Source: Chondrosia reniformis
Taxonomy: Eukaryota; Porifera; Demospongiae; Chondrillida; Chondrillidae
Reading direction: 5' to 3'
Length of the DNA: 64,000 bases
NCBI GenBank assembly: GCA_947172415.1
Contig: OX359198.1
Location: 4,991,401 to 5,055,400 of the forward strand
Shown: positions 1-11,273 of the stretch, piece after piece
Layout of the letters: the number at the start of each line of letters is the position of its first letter
How positions within the stretch are numbered: position 1 is the first letter of the stretch
The notes under the pieces: generated by a model
What the model was told of the DNA's origin: nothing
Database searches by the model: none
The model's input: the letters and a program-made list of their open reading frames with translations, nothing else
Position numbers and translations under genes: made by a program

Positions 1-65
1 GACTATTAATATTCTCTGTACCTTTAATCAGGTTGACTACTAATATTCTCTGTGCCTTTAATCAG
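1..65 (+). repeat. Tandemly duplicated intron end with two splice acceptors
   Basis: A 34-bp unit (32-65) ending in CTTTAATCAG is preceded by a nearly identical copy at 1-31. Each copy has a pyrimidine tract and an AG followed by GTYGACT. The second acceptor (AG at 64-65) gives the good kinase reading. Use of the first would add 34 nt and shift the frame. Confidence 0.8.
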
Positions 66-3000
66 GTCGACTGTTGGAGTTTTGGTGTAGTGGTGTTTGA
101 GTCCTGCTGTGGAAGGAGACCATTTCTTCATAACCACAACTGGGTGACTGAATTGAGCATTATTGAATCAAAGAAGTCACAGGATATCTTTGTATATAGA
201 CCAAAGCCTGGGACAGGTACGTAGTACATGTACATATAAATAATCTAATACGCAATACTTATCATGTTACTTCTAATTTAGAATAAAACCACTATAGGGA
301 GTGAGACTTTGAATAAGGATTAATATAGGTTTCTCCTTTTACTCTTCTTCTTCTCTACCAGGCCAGACAGCTGTTTCTGGGAATTCCACCTTTCATCAGT
401 GACCCTGGGAATTCCACCTTTCATTAGTGCCCCTGGGAATTCCACCTTTCATCAGTGACCCTGGGAATTCCACCTTTCATTAGTGACCCTGGGAATCCTT
501 TTTTCTACTTTTTGATCCTTTGTGGGTCTTTGGCTTATGTATGCCAACAACTGTTGATTCATTTCTTGATATTCTTACACCTAAAATGCCTTTTACCATG
601 TAGTTTACCCATATATATGTATATCAAAAATGCAATCAGACATCATATGTCACCATTTTTGCATATAGTTGTAGAGAAGTAAGTAGATATGTATGTATGT
701 AGGTGCTAGTTCTGTATCCAATAAGAGTATGTTATAATGCATCTAACTACTCAATAACTGAAACAAGAATTTATTTTAACATCAAATATCTCTGTTTTTT
801 TAATATCATTACAACAGGATTGTTAGAAAATATATGTGCATGTACGTACATATGTATGTATATGTGCTTAATAAACATAGAGAAGAAGTAACTGAGTGCT
901 ACACCCTTTTAATATTGAATATTATCTGTGTGTATGTTTAGAAATAATATTCCTTCTTGATTAGATGAAACTATTTATAGTGACAGACTACCACAACCGA
1001 ACAGACTCTCGAGGTATGTACTACGTATATGTCCTTATATGGTAATATTTTTATATTCCTCTAGTATCACCATATTTTCACTCTTACTGTTAGGAAGTTA
1101 GCTATATTATATGGCTTCCTTTCTAGAAAGGGGCCATTTTCTATAACCTAGTAGATTTTTTGATTAAGTTTCAACTTCTGTTCTAAATACATTAACACTA
1201 TGAAAAGGGAGAAAGGGGAGTTAGTTACGTATGTACACTAAGCCAGTACCAAGGTTTGGTTGGTCATGTATCATATCTCAGTAATATGTTAAGAAATTAG
1301 ACCAATGTTTTTACAAACATGGTTGTTTTGTTATAGGCCATTGACAGATGGGCTTGAAAAGTGGCTAAGGATGGTATTAGAAGTCAACTCAGTTAGAAGG
1401 AATGGCACAGACAGCCTGAATTACCTCAATGGGGTTATTCAGACCAAAGTTATCAATATTATAAGCATGAGCACTGGATGTGTATCCAGCTACAGTGCTT
1501 TCAAAGTGGAAAGCTATCAAGCCTTGCATGAAGCAGTGAGACGTGACAGAGCTCTAAGCTCCCAAGGCATATCAGGAGCCTATTTGCTCACAACCGAAGG
1601 AAAGAAAGTTGAAGAGCTACACTCTCCTCCAATGATTTGCCAAGTATGAAGGTTTAAACATTCTCACAAATATATACAGGTTACAGGTTATGGTCCAGAG
1701 GTTATGGACAATAGCTAAAATACATATATTATGAGGCTGAGTAATTATATTTCGACAGAAGTCCAAACCAATGAGCTATAACTGGTTTGTACTCTGTTGC
1801 CATGGCATTTGGGCAGCCTGAGGTCAATATGGCTGAAAATAATTGCATACTATTTACTTCAATGACTGGTTTACCTCCTGTATAGAAACCACTATCTTCC
1901 TTCAGCAATTTAGGTTGTATATTGTACAACTGTTCTTGCTTTGGCTTCAAATATGTATATAACACCAGCAATGTTGTGTCTGGTTTGCAATGTGTGAATT
2001 CTATTTTAGTTCAACTGTTGTATCAATTCTTCTGAATTTTTATATTAAATATGTCTACATATAATAATATTTTCAGATGGCTTTAGTACTACCTATGTGC
2101 ATGCTTACCTGTTGTAATGGCTTTACCTTAAGCCATAGTAACACATGCTTATTGCTTCTGCAGACCGGTGCCCTGGGAGAAGTGTTTCTATTTTGTGACG
2201 ATTCTCCTAAGACACAATTAGGCAGCATCCATGACTCAAAAAGTAATTGTGTTTGTACACATGAGTGTCTGCTTTTATTTTTCCTCGCACAGTTTTTTGG
2301 GTTATATTGATTGTTACAGTAGATGAGCTTAAGTTGTCTTTCTTTGAACTAATCACTTACAACATCATATCTCCTTGTGACATCATACCTACATACCTAC
2401 ATACGTATATGTACGTAGACTTTGCACAATTTTTGTGCAGTTAACTTTGGTTTATGTTAATATATATACGTATATGTATAGTTATGTATGTATGGATGCT
2501 ACATGATATTTTCAGAGCTGTATATATATTTGTTGTGTATGACTGATATTTACGTTGAGGGGTTATTCAAAGAGCTAGCTTATATACGTATAGTAGAACA
2601 TCAAGTAATAGAAAGTGTTTTTAGGATTTAATGAGTATTTCTTATTTTGTGTGCAAACAGTAGTGAGATTGAGTGTTCTTTTTGTTTAGAATTCAATAAG
2701 TCAACTCCTGCATGTGTGGCTGTACATACGTATGAACATACATAATACTACATACATAGGATACAATGATGACGTGTATACATATGATACATATGACCTG
2801 ATGAAACAGTACTATTTACAACCTTTATCAACACAAACAACATGAATGACCATTTAGACCAGCCAAGATTAGACTGCGGTCACTTGGCTGGTTTGACGTA
2901 ATATTTTCCTGTGAATATTTGCTTTTCACTTATTTATGTATACAGTGTGCTTACATTATAGTTTCTAGTATATACTATTGTACGTAGTTCCACCACAGTA

Positions 3001-6000
3001 TGATAAGCCTTCAGCTAAGGAGAGGCACGGGGAGAAACTGTTTCATGTACTACAACAGGTTGAAACAGTTCGGTCACTTGCGAGAGGCCTAAAAGCTGCA
3101 CAGTAAGTCCAAAGATGGGCACTATTGTTGGGTCTTACAATCGTCCAGTGGCTTCATCCTTATGATCATGTAGAAAATTTGTGGAAAAAATGAGATCCGA
3201 CTTCAGTGAAGTTGCTAACATGGAAGAGTTCCTCATAGAACTGAGAGTGAAATGCAATCTCCTAAAATCTAGGTATTATAGCAGCACTACTACTGTACAT
3301 ATTATTTATGTTTCTGTGGCACATTTAGATTTGGAATTATCTAGAACACCTATTCTCTTTATGTGCATATGTTCAAATATGGTATAGACCACATACATAC
3401 TGTACGTACATATGTTTTGTATTGAGGCCACATCTCCTCCTCTCTGTGTTCATGCTATACGTATCTTTTAGTCCTTTGAGCATCTAGAGATGCAGTTGGT
3501 TCTTTTAAGACTCAGATGTTCCAAACCTGGGGGTCTTCTTCAGTGACTGATGGTGGCTGCTGGAAGTTGCCTCTTTTATATTTTCCCCTCCATGTCTGCT
3601 TCCTCTCGTGTGATTCTCACCAGGAACAGAAAAACAGAAATTATGAATATTAAATTGCCTCCAGGCTTAATGTAATATTCAGATCTGTCTTTAAAGCACC
3701 AGTTTTTAGCCTACTAGGCCTGATGGTGAGAGGTAAAGTGAATGTGTATCTGTCTGTGTGTTGGTATTCTATACACAGATGTGTCTAGACTTTCCTTGTT
3801 CTTCTTCACTTGCCCGTCCAGGAAGGGTATAGTACCATTGATCTCCTTCTCCATGCTAAACTGAATATTATCATTTCTTCAATTAAAGAAGCTGAGAAAT
3901 TTCCCCAATCACAATGCTCCCAGACAAAAAAGTTATCTACATACCTCGGCCATAACTTAGGCTTCATCAAAGCAGCTAAGAGGGCTTCTGTGATAAATCT
4001 TATTCAAGGCATTAAATTCCTGGAGGCAATTTACTTAAGTATAAGATAGGTTTGGAAATTTCTATCATCTAACCTTATAGAGATGTCCACAATAATTTGA
4101 ATGTTAAATTAATTTTGATGTTGTGATAGTAAAATATTCATATTGAATTTTACATATGTACCAGTTATAGTGAATATGACTTAAACATTACTTTGGAGAG
4201 AAATTACATTATTTTTAGGATTTAACCTGTATGTGATATTTTGCATGTATTTTTAAAAGGATTGCTGTTTGGATGAATGTTTAAATGTGTTATTTATCCA
4301 AGTTCTTCAATCCTCTTAAAACTCCCAATAGCATTGATTCTGACATTTCTGAATTAAAAGACCTTACTAAGGAGTGTGAGTTTGAAGCTTCTCAGCTAGA
4401 AATAGTGCAGGAGGTGCTTAAGGATTGGAAGCGTAAACAAACAGAATTACAAGACATTTTGCAAGTTAGCATTCTAAAAAAGAGGATTCATTTGGGAGAA
4501 TGTTTTGCTATATCTGAGTCACTGAATGTCCCCTTGCTAAAATCACCATTAATTACTGTATGTTTGCTTTATAGTTAGTACTGTAACTGTATGTATAGTG
4601 GTAATATGAATGGAGCATTGCAGTGGTAATAGTAACTCGGTGGGTGAGCATTGATCGATCAAAGCCAGTTGTCCTTGGGTTCAATTCCCAGTTTATGGTT
4701 CTTCATGTTTTTTTCCCTTTTCATGATGTTTGACTGTAACTACTTGTGGTTTGCCTATATCACTTTGATTATGTTAGTAGTGTTGCACTGTTGTGAACCA
4801 ACCAGCTAGGCATGATACATGTAGGCTTACACATGCACATGTCTTTTGTAGGCATTACATTAAAGGACTCTCTTTGTGACATCGTTAGTCTTTTATATCA
4901 CACTTCTAACCTATCCTTAATACTTGCATATGTAGGAGTCACGTGTAAGTGGTTTGAAAGAGGAAATACAAAGTTTCAGTGAAATATTTAATCAAATGTA
5001 CCAAGAAACAAAATCTAACTTAGAAACAGTCAGGGCTGATGTAGATCACCAAATGCACTACTGGAGTGACCCTGACCAAAGGTTCGCCTACATTTACACA
5101 CATTCATTACTCGCTAAATTTCAGAACTTTCAAGGTATCGAAAATAGTTTATTTTATTTTTGTATGTGAATATGCAAGTATGTGTACATGAACGTCATCT
5201 CAACTTTCACTGAAGAACCAGCTCTTATCAACTGCCAGTCAGCCACATTAGAACTCTATATAGGAAAGTAGATGTCTTAGCTGCAACACAAGAACGAAAT
5301 GTGTATGATTCATCCAATTGGATGATGACTTAATTAAAATGCTCCTACACCCAGTTAGATTATCTGAATCAGAAATGCAATTCATATAAGAGAATATCCT
5401 CAGCCACCATGAAAAATCTAAGATACCATTTTCCTACATGCTATGCCTATTCTGTAAAACAGCCTATAAGGGAACTAAACCTGAAGCTTCTACTCCAGCT
5501 GATCCTCAGCCTCTAATACCCCTTTCAGACAGGCCATTTAGAAGCGATTTTAAACTGGTTTCAACCCGGTTCAGGTGTTCACATTATGTTTCGAAAGCAG
5601 GTTCGATTCAGTTATCAAAACGTGTTCAACCCTGCTACCGAGCCGGGTTGAACACGGTTTCTCAAGCGAGTTATAATGGCAGATCAAGGACGAGTTTGGA
5701 CTGATGAAGAAGTAGAAGCACTGATTGCCTCATGGACAAGTTGAAAACGATCTCGCCATACCCAACTTCAACACGGGTTCGAACACACTTTGCCGCCATT
5801 TGAAAGGGATATAAATGAGACCTGGCTTCTATACAGACAAATACTGTACATGCTTATGCATATGTGTAATTATAATATACAAATTCATCTTGCTCAGTTT
5901 TGTGTGACTATTAAAATGTATCTTCTTTTTCATTTCAGTCTAAAGAAACTTCAGAATCTCTTTAAAGCTCTTAAATCAGCCCAAAGTATGTGTGTATTAG

Positions 6001-9000
6001 CTGTTTACATGTGATATCTGTTAAATGTCAAATTGCAATGCAATCATGCCTACCTGCCTTTATGTCATAGCATAGGTTTAAGCTAGGTATGTAGATATGA
6101 TGATAGCGTTATTGTTTTATATAATCATACTCTCTCTAGTGGGCAGAAATGAAGGCCTTGAAGCCTCTTACAATGAACTGATAAGAAAGATTCTGTCACA
6201 GTGTCAAGCAATGGCAACAAGACTTAACAGCAGGTTAGCATTATCTGTGTGCCTCTACATTTGATAATACTTACATACATAGAATATAACAACTTTGCTT
6301 TCTCTACAGAAACTTTTATTCAGATCTTTACTACCTTGAAGTGACCTTGAATCAACTGAGAGCCAGCTACAAGAACCTACTGGCAATTGGAAAAGTTTTG
6401 AATGAGGTATGCCTTTATATGATTACCGTATATCGGGATATGATTGTGAGAGTAATAGATTGTGAATTACGGATTAAGTAAGCATTGTGATTAAAGAATG
6501 TGAGATAAAGCTTAGGTGTATGGGATGTGTATTCGAAATTACTGAGGTGTCAAATCAATACATGTCAAAAGATTGCTCATACAGTCAAAACTTGCACTTC
6601 ACATTCTTTTGATACACGTATTCAAATCCTGATATACGGTAACTAGCTTGTTTATTACGTTGCTAGGGTATGAGGTTATTATTTAAGTCAAGTCCAACTT
6701 ATTAGCTTGATAGAGGAGTTTTTTATCAGCAATATTTATATAAATGCATTTTCATTCAGTAGATATTTTAATTGAAACTACTTTTCTGTTTGCACAGATA
6801 AACGGATCTAAACAAAAGGGAATTTGGAGTATTCTTCGGGTATGTCTGTAATAAACTCTTGTAGTTTTCAGTAATTCTGCATGTTTATACATGCCTATAG
6901 GTACATATGTGCATAGACCTACGTATGCACATATATAGCTCTTACTGTGTAACTTAGTTGTGTGTAATATTTGTCCATATTTACTTGGAGAAATGAATGT
7001 CACTGGAATATACTCTGTCTTAGCATTTGCAATGGCTTGGTGTAATCACTCCTGCACTTCATGATTATGCCTTTAGGGCTTCCAGCAAAGGAAACAGAAG
7101 AGTCACAGTGCTCCTAACACCTCAGTTGAGAGTAGAGTGGATTTTCAGTCAGTGGCAAGGAATGTGACACAATTAATTACCACTACACAGCCACCTGGAG
7201 CTATTAGAATGAGAACACAGCCAAACACAGAACCACAGTATACCTTCAACACGGCAAACAAAATACCTAGAAGGATGAGGGGAAATACTATTAGGTACAT
7301 AAGGGTTGCAATATGACAATTTGCATAATACACTTAGGTACAGTACGTATATTGTTTAGAATAAATGTTAAATTTCATTTCCCTCTACAGTCAAAGCAAC
7401 ATTGAAACTGACGATGTAGTTATATCATCACTGAGCATGTTTTCAAGGTTGGTTTGATCTGGTTAATTGAACATAATTTTGTTAATGAAGAGTAGATATC
7501 TAATTGACTGATATATTGTATCAACTTTAGTCAGTGTCACTATTAAAGATGGTAATGTAAATGTTGGAATTACTGTTTTTAGGACTGCATCTTTGACAAG
7601 AAACACAAGTTTGAAGACTGAATCTGTTGATGGCCTGAAGAACAGGTACACAGGGAATTCAATGTATTGTGTCTAAAGAATGCGAGATTGCGATTGCCTT
7701 AAACTTCATCTCGCATTCTTTTAACCACAATGTTTTACTTACGTGCGTATGTACGTATTTAATACCCTCGCATTTGATTCCTGATTTATGGTAATGTTTA
7801 TAGCCCCACTGTCTGTATAGTCAATATACGTACATAGGCATATGAGGCAAATACTCTTTTGCTATACTTTCACTAATTAAAAGAATACGTAGTTTACCTT
7901 TCACGTTAGATGACTGCATATTACATCTATATTTGTATCTGTATGGATCCCTGGATACTGTCAGTTATTATGCTAGCACTAGAACTAACAGTATTTTGTT
8001 TCAAGTGGACAGCTGTATCACATTTCACCCATCCCTATACCATCAGCATGCAATAATCTTTTAGATGGTTCATCCTTCATCTCTTTGGGTATGTTCAGAT
8101 GCTCAAAAACACAAAGGATGAACCATCTGAAAGATGTTTGGTGCAGTTAGAAGAAATCCCCTTTACCTAAATGGAATGCAGTTGTTTGTGTAACTATAAA
8201 TGGATTAGAGTTTTCAGTGTGTACACTTTTGGATCCTCTGAACCTGAACTATGTATGTGTAACATTTAGTGTCTGACTATTAGATTATTTAGTTTATCAT
8301 TATAGTTTACTATATAGTATTATGTTTACCATACCACTAAACCAGTACTTAAGTATTATCACCTATTGTACCATTTAAGCTGCTGTAGTTGCAGCTAAGG
8401 ATGATAGATTCTGTCAGTGTGGTTATCCGTTCAGTGGTCACTTGCGCTAGCGTTCTGTGAGCTATCTTGGCAAGGCGCAAGGATTAGCTTTGATATTGCT
8501 GATTTGAGTTTACATATGTGTGGTTTACAAACACTTTCTGTTTACAGTCAGTCATGACTGTTTAGTACGGCCTTTGATTATCTAGTTCCCTCAATACAAA
8601 TCTAAATATGCAATAAGCTGGCCCTTGGGTTCCAGCTCCAACAGAGTGGCAATAACACCTTTTGTGTGTATCTGCATCTACAAATTGACATATTAATCCA
8701 GCGGATGTTAGCTGAGTTACTGCCAAACAATTTGGTCTGCAAAGTATGCTGATGTAGTACACATATTGTGTTTGCGATGCCAATCGATGATAAAGTATTA
8801 CTTTTAAATTAGTACATACATGTTTTGTACTAATAAAGAGTGCTTTGTTAGTTTTTACACAATATTCTTATATCATGGTTGTGTTATGGTGTCAGGGGTG
8901 ACATTTAATATATAGACCTTCTTAATTCCCTCTTCTTAATAAATTTTTTGTGAAACCAATGCAGTCTAATTAAACAGTCACGACTATATACATGTTAGTT

Positions 9001-9329
9001 CCCCTATAGGCTTTTTACAGAATAGGCATAACATCTAGGAAACTAGTATATTAGATTTTTCATGTATATAAATATATACATACATACTTTTTGTTGCTAA
9101 GTGAATATACGTATATTAACCAATCTTTTAGATTCTCTCGATTAATTTCTTCAATCAGTCAAGAAAGCGAGTTTGAAGAATCTGAATCTAATGTGAGTCT
9201 TTTAGATGGTTGCTATTTTAATGTGTAACTGGATGAATGAATTGTAGGCACTGATCATTGGTCATGACAGCCTTCATCAGTGATCCTGAGATATACATAT
9301 TTACCTTCGTTTGTCTTCTATAGGCTTGA
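66..9329 (+). CDS. IKK-alpha/beta-type inhibitor-of-kappaB kinase, 5' end outside window
   Basis: Ser/Thr kinase subunit that phosphorylates IkappaB proteins upstream of NF-kB in the cytoplasm. Exons read: 66-216, 965-1013, 1337-1643, 2164-2242, 2988-3102, 3174-3294 (end uncertain), 4303-4464, 4936-5081, 5939-5985, 6140-6233, 6310-6406, 6798-6839, 7077-7294, 7391-7447, 7583-7645, 9132-9192 and 9324-9329 (GCT TGA). Phases agree throughout. The first exon gives VDCWSFGVVVFE and GRRPFLHNHNW, kinase subdomain IX of IKK. Then come DRLPQPN and the ubiquitin-like domain, a long helical scaffold domain, and KQKGIWSIL, matching the IKK segment before the C-terminal tail. The tail is Ser/Glu rich and ends ESESNA. 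I see no LDWSWL-type NEMO-binding motif. The activation loop lies upstream of the window. Introns hold many repeats. Confidence 0.9.
377..495 (+). repeat. 28-bp minisatellite in an IKK intron
   Basis: Just over four copies of a 28-bp unit beginning CTGGGAATTCCACCTTTCAT. It lies in a dispersed repeat: 25420-25560 has the same flanks (TTCTTCTC..., then a TTTTTGATC / CCTTGGCT stretch) with only one unit. The array therefore expanded in this copy. Confidence 0.85.
3465..3620 (+). repeat. Dispersed repeat copy (family also at 35035-35110)
   Basis: The string GAGCATCTAGAGATRCAGTT plus flanks is shared with 35035-35110 in an intron of the UBXN8-like gene. No coding potential is evident and the family is not recognised. 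Confidence 0.5.
4628..4800 (+). repeat. tRNA-derived SINE-like repeat in IKK intron
   Basis: CTCGGTGGGTGAGC resembles a pol III A box, and about 40 nt later GGGTTCAATTCCC is a close match to a B box. A non-tRNA body follows. This spacing is typical of tRNA-derived SINE heads. A functional tRNA is unlikely because no clean cloverleaf is seen. Confidence 0.5.
5395..5480 (+). repeat. Dispersed repeat, 'TTTTCCTACATGCTATGCC' family
   Basis: TTTTCCTACATGCTATGCC and AGCCTATARGGRACTAA recur at 25330-25380 and, in reverse complement, near 8998-9060 and 19135-19185. The 345-560 and 25420-25560 segments look like further parts of the same family. Family unknown. Confidence 0.6.
5520..5830 (+). mobile_element. 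Relic of a Harbinger-type element with Myb/SANT-like ORF
   Basis: From an ATG at 5676 the frame gives MADQGRVWTDEEVEALIASW, then a stop. Just after it, QLQHGFEHTLPPFERDI can be read in the same region. This pattern (W-[TS]-DEEV-x-ALI followed by QLQ-HGF) is that of the Myb-like DNA-binding protein of PIF/Harbinger elements. GC is higher than in the surrounding intron. Direct and inverted AACCCGGTT / CCGGGTTGAAC strings flank it. The element is broken and has no transposase nearby. Confidence 0.5.
6421..6645 (+). mobile_element. MITE with TTACCGTATATC termini
   Basis: The left end, TTACCGTATATCGGGATATG, is inverted at the right end, which finishes in GATATACGGTAA near 6642. Internal strings (TGTGAG, AAAGAATG, a GTGTCAAATCAAT block, CACATTCTTTTG) recur at 7655-7795, 26150-26335 and 30590-30838, so this is a multi-copy family. 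Confidence 0.7.
7655..7795 (+). mobile_element. Degenerate copy of the TTACCGTATATC MITE family
   Basis: Contains GGGAATTCAATGTATTGTGT, AAAGAATGCGAGATTG and TCATCTCGCATTCTTTTAACC, matching blocks at 30590-30838. The right end is truncated. Confidence 0.5.
8056..8135. repeat. Inverted repeat with 22-bp arms
   Basis: The left arm ATCTTTTAGATGGTTCATCC (8056 on) is inverted at 8114-8135 with about one mismatch around a 36-nt loop. Within an IKK intron. Likely a small MITE core. Confidence 0.7.
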
Positions 9330-10269
9330 AGTTCAGAAGATCAATATTCAGAACATTTTTCATGTGTTTTTATTTTGGTTGTATTGATGATGTTGTATTT
9401 GTAATTTTCAATTTGTATGTTATACCTCCCATTTCTATATTATGTACTTTACATAGAACTCTTCAATTTATATTATATTTGTATGCCAACCATGCACTCA
9501 AAATATGGTTTTAATGGATCATGCATTATACTTGTACAAGCAAAGTGCTTATATATAATAAGAGAACTGCTTAAAAATAATGTTCTATATATATATATAT
9601 TTTCCAATACTTATAGGTGTATTGATTATATATATTTTCACAGTGCAGCGTCTAGATCACCATGCATATGACTGCTATTATCATGGTCTTAAGGAGACTT
9701 CCTGAGAGGAAATATGACCATAATTACGTATACATGCATGAATTTCTTTTTTATATACGTATTCATTCTTCAAACCTTTGCTCAGGAATCTCAGGAATAT
9801 ATAAAGACAAATCTCCATGCATTAAATTTCTTTTAGACTCATGCAGTCCCTTTTTGTTACATGTATTTATTAATAGCTATTTTTAATGTATGCATATATA
9901 TATTTCAGTATTACTAATTATAAATCGATTTTATGAAACTGATGAATATATATGAATCAGATCATATTCCTAATATGGAATGATGTAAATGTATATACGT
10001 ACGTACCATTAATTTTAGTGAACAGGGATATACGTAATTCATGTTTAATTTGACTATATACGTATTGAAAGTATAAACTCTGAAATATATATAATTATAA
10101 ATGTTAGCAAATTTTACACATTGATATCACGTATGTTTTACGTACTATATAATATCCATGATGTGCCCAAATTAACATAGAAGTGATGTGCACATATATA
10201 TTATATGCAGTTAAGTTTCTACATGGTTATATATATACGTATAAAAACTGCAAGACTTAGCTGGCCTAC
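9330..10269. other. AT-rich intergenic region downstream of IKK
   Basis: Rich in TATATACGTA strings and short A/T runs. It should contain the IKK 3' UTR. Open frames here are short and of low complexity, and no gene is supported. Confidence 0.6.
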
Positions 10270-11061
10270 TGTCTATTAGTGAACCTAGTTACAGTCACTG
10301 TGGTGATATATTAGAAATAGATAAGTTAGAAGCCTTATTTCTAAGATAAGAGGAGGCACAGCTAGACTGTATGAGAGTAGAAGAGGGTAGATGGTCTAGA
10401 ATAGAGAGGAGTGAGCGTCTATATATATGTCAGCACTGTGAATCACAGGAAGTAGAAGACAGTAACCACTTCATTCTCAGGTGTGAAAAGATTAGTAATG
10501 AAAGAAGTAGCTTGTTTGAGGAGTTAAGAGAGAGGGTTGCTGAATTTGATAGTAAACTAAGATAGTGAAAAGCTGATAGTGGCATTGACTGAGGCTTGCA
10601 GGAGTACTACAATCAGGTTTTTAATATTAAAAATGTGGCTACATTGGATAATAACCCCATGGCTCCCTTCCCTATTTATATTTCACTTATATTTTATGGA
10701 TATTTTATTACTTTCTTAATTACATGCACCTACATTATATATCTACTTTACCCACATCATCCCACTCTGTAAATCACCTTTCACCTTTTATTTCACTTGA
10801 ACTAAATGATGCACCACCTCCGAACTCAGTGATTTTGTATGTGACTGTCTGGGAAGTGCGGCCTGGTAGCCTTAAGTGGTGAGGGTTTAATGTGCCCAGG
10901 CAGTCGGGCTATGTACCTGGGCGGACGGGCTCGCGTAGCCTTAAGTGGCAATGGTTTATACATGTCCAGGAATAGCCCTATAGGCCTGCATGTGCCCCTT
11001 AACCAGACCTGGTTGGCATTTATCTACACCTTAATGTATGTACATGCATGGGCACTTTTAA

Positions 11062-11118
<57 letters not shown>

Positions 11119-11135
11119 TATATATAATAATAATA
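10270..11135 (+). mobile_element. LINE family A, 5'-truncated 3' end
   Basis: Encodes the C-terminal zinc-knuckle-like end of a LINE ORF2: CQHCESQEVEDSNHFILRC (CX2C...HX4C), then a stop near 10563. A conserved 3' UTR follows (TGGCTCCCTTCCC, CAGTCGGGCTATGTACCTGG, GTATGTACATGCATGGGCAC). It ends in a (TAA)n tail from about 11062. The same sequence, inverted, is the 3' part of the copy at 14880-18410. Confidence 0.85.
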
Positions 11136-11145
11136 ATAATAATAA
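11062..11145 (+). repeat. (TAA)n microsatellite, LINE A tail
   Basis: About 28 TAA/AAT triplets with one TATATA interruption, directly at the end of the LINE A 3' UTR. Confidence 0.9.
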
Positions 11146-11273
11146 TATAATACACCATATGATCACTGCATGTCTTGTTTTGTTATATACTTTTTCCAGC
11201 TGTGCTGTAAATTACATAATATTATGTAATACATTATGATACAATAGATTTAATTACGCATTAACAAATTTGA

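Noticed and set aside
3810..4049. Plus-strand frame EGYSTIDLLLHAKLN... as an extra IKK exon
   Set aside because: No splice combination keeps phase with the exons on both sides. The neighbouring exons join in phase without it.
8562..8783. 73-codon minus-strand ORF with several cysteines in an IKK intron
   Set aside because: No signal peptide, no recognised family, in an intron dense with repeats, and no splice or promoter support.
33..9700. Periodic TACGTA/ATGTACGTAC strings as a CRISPR-like or binding-site array
   Set aside because: Spacing is irregular, the strings occur throughout the window on both strands, and the organism is a eukaryote. Treated as base-composition background.
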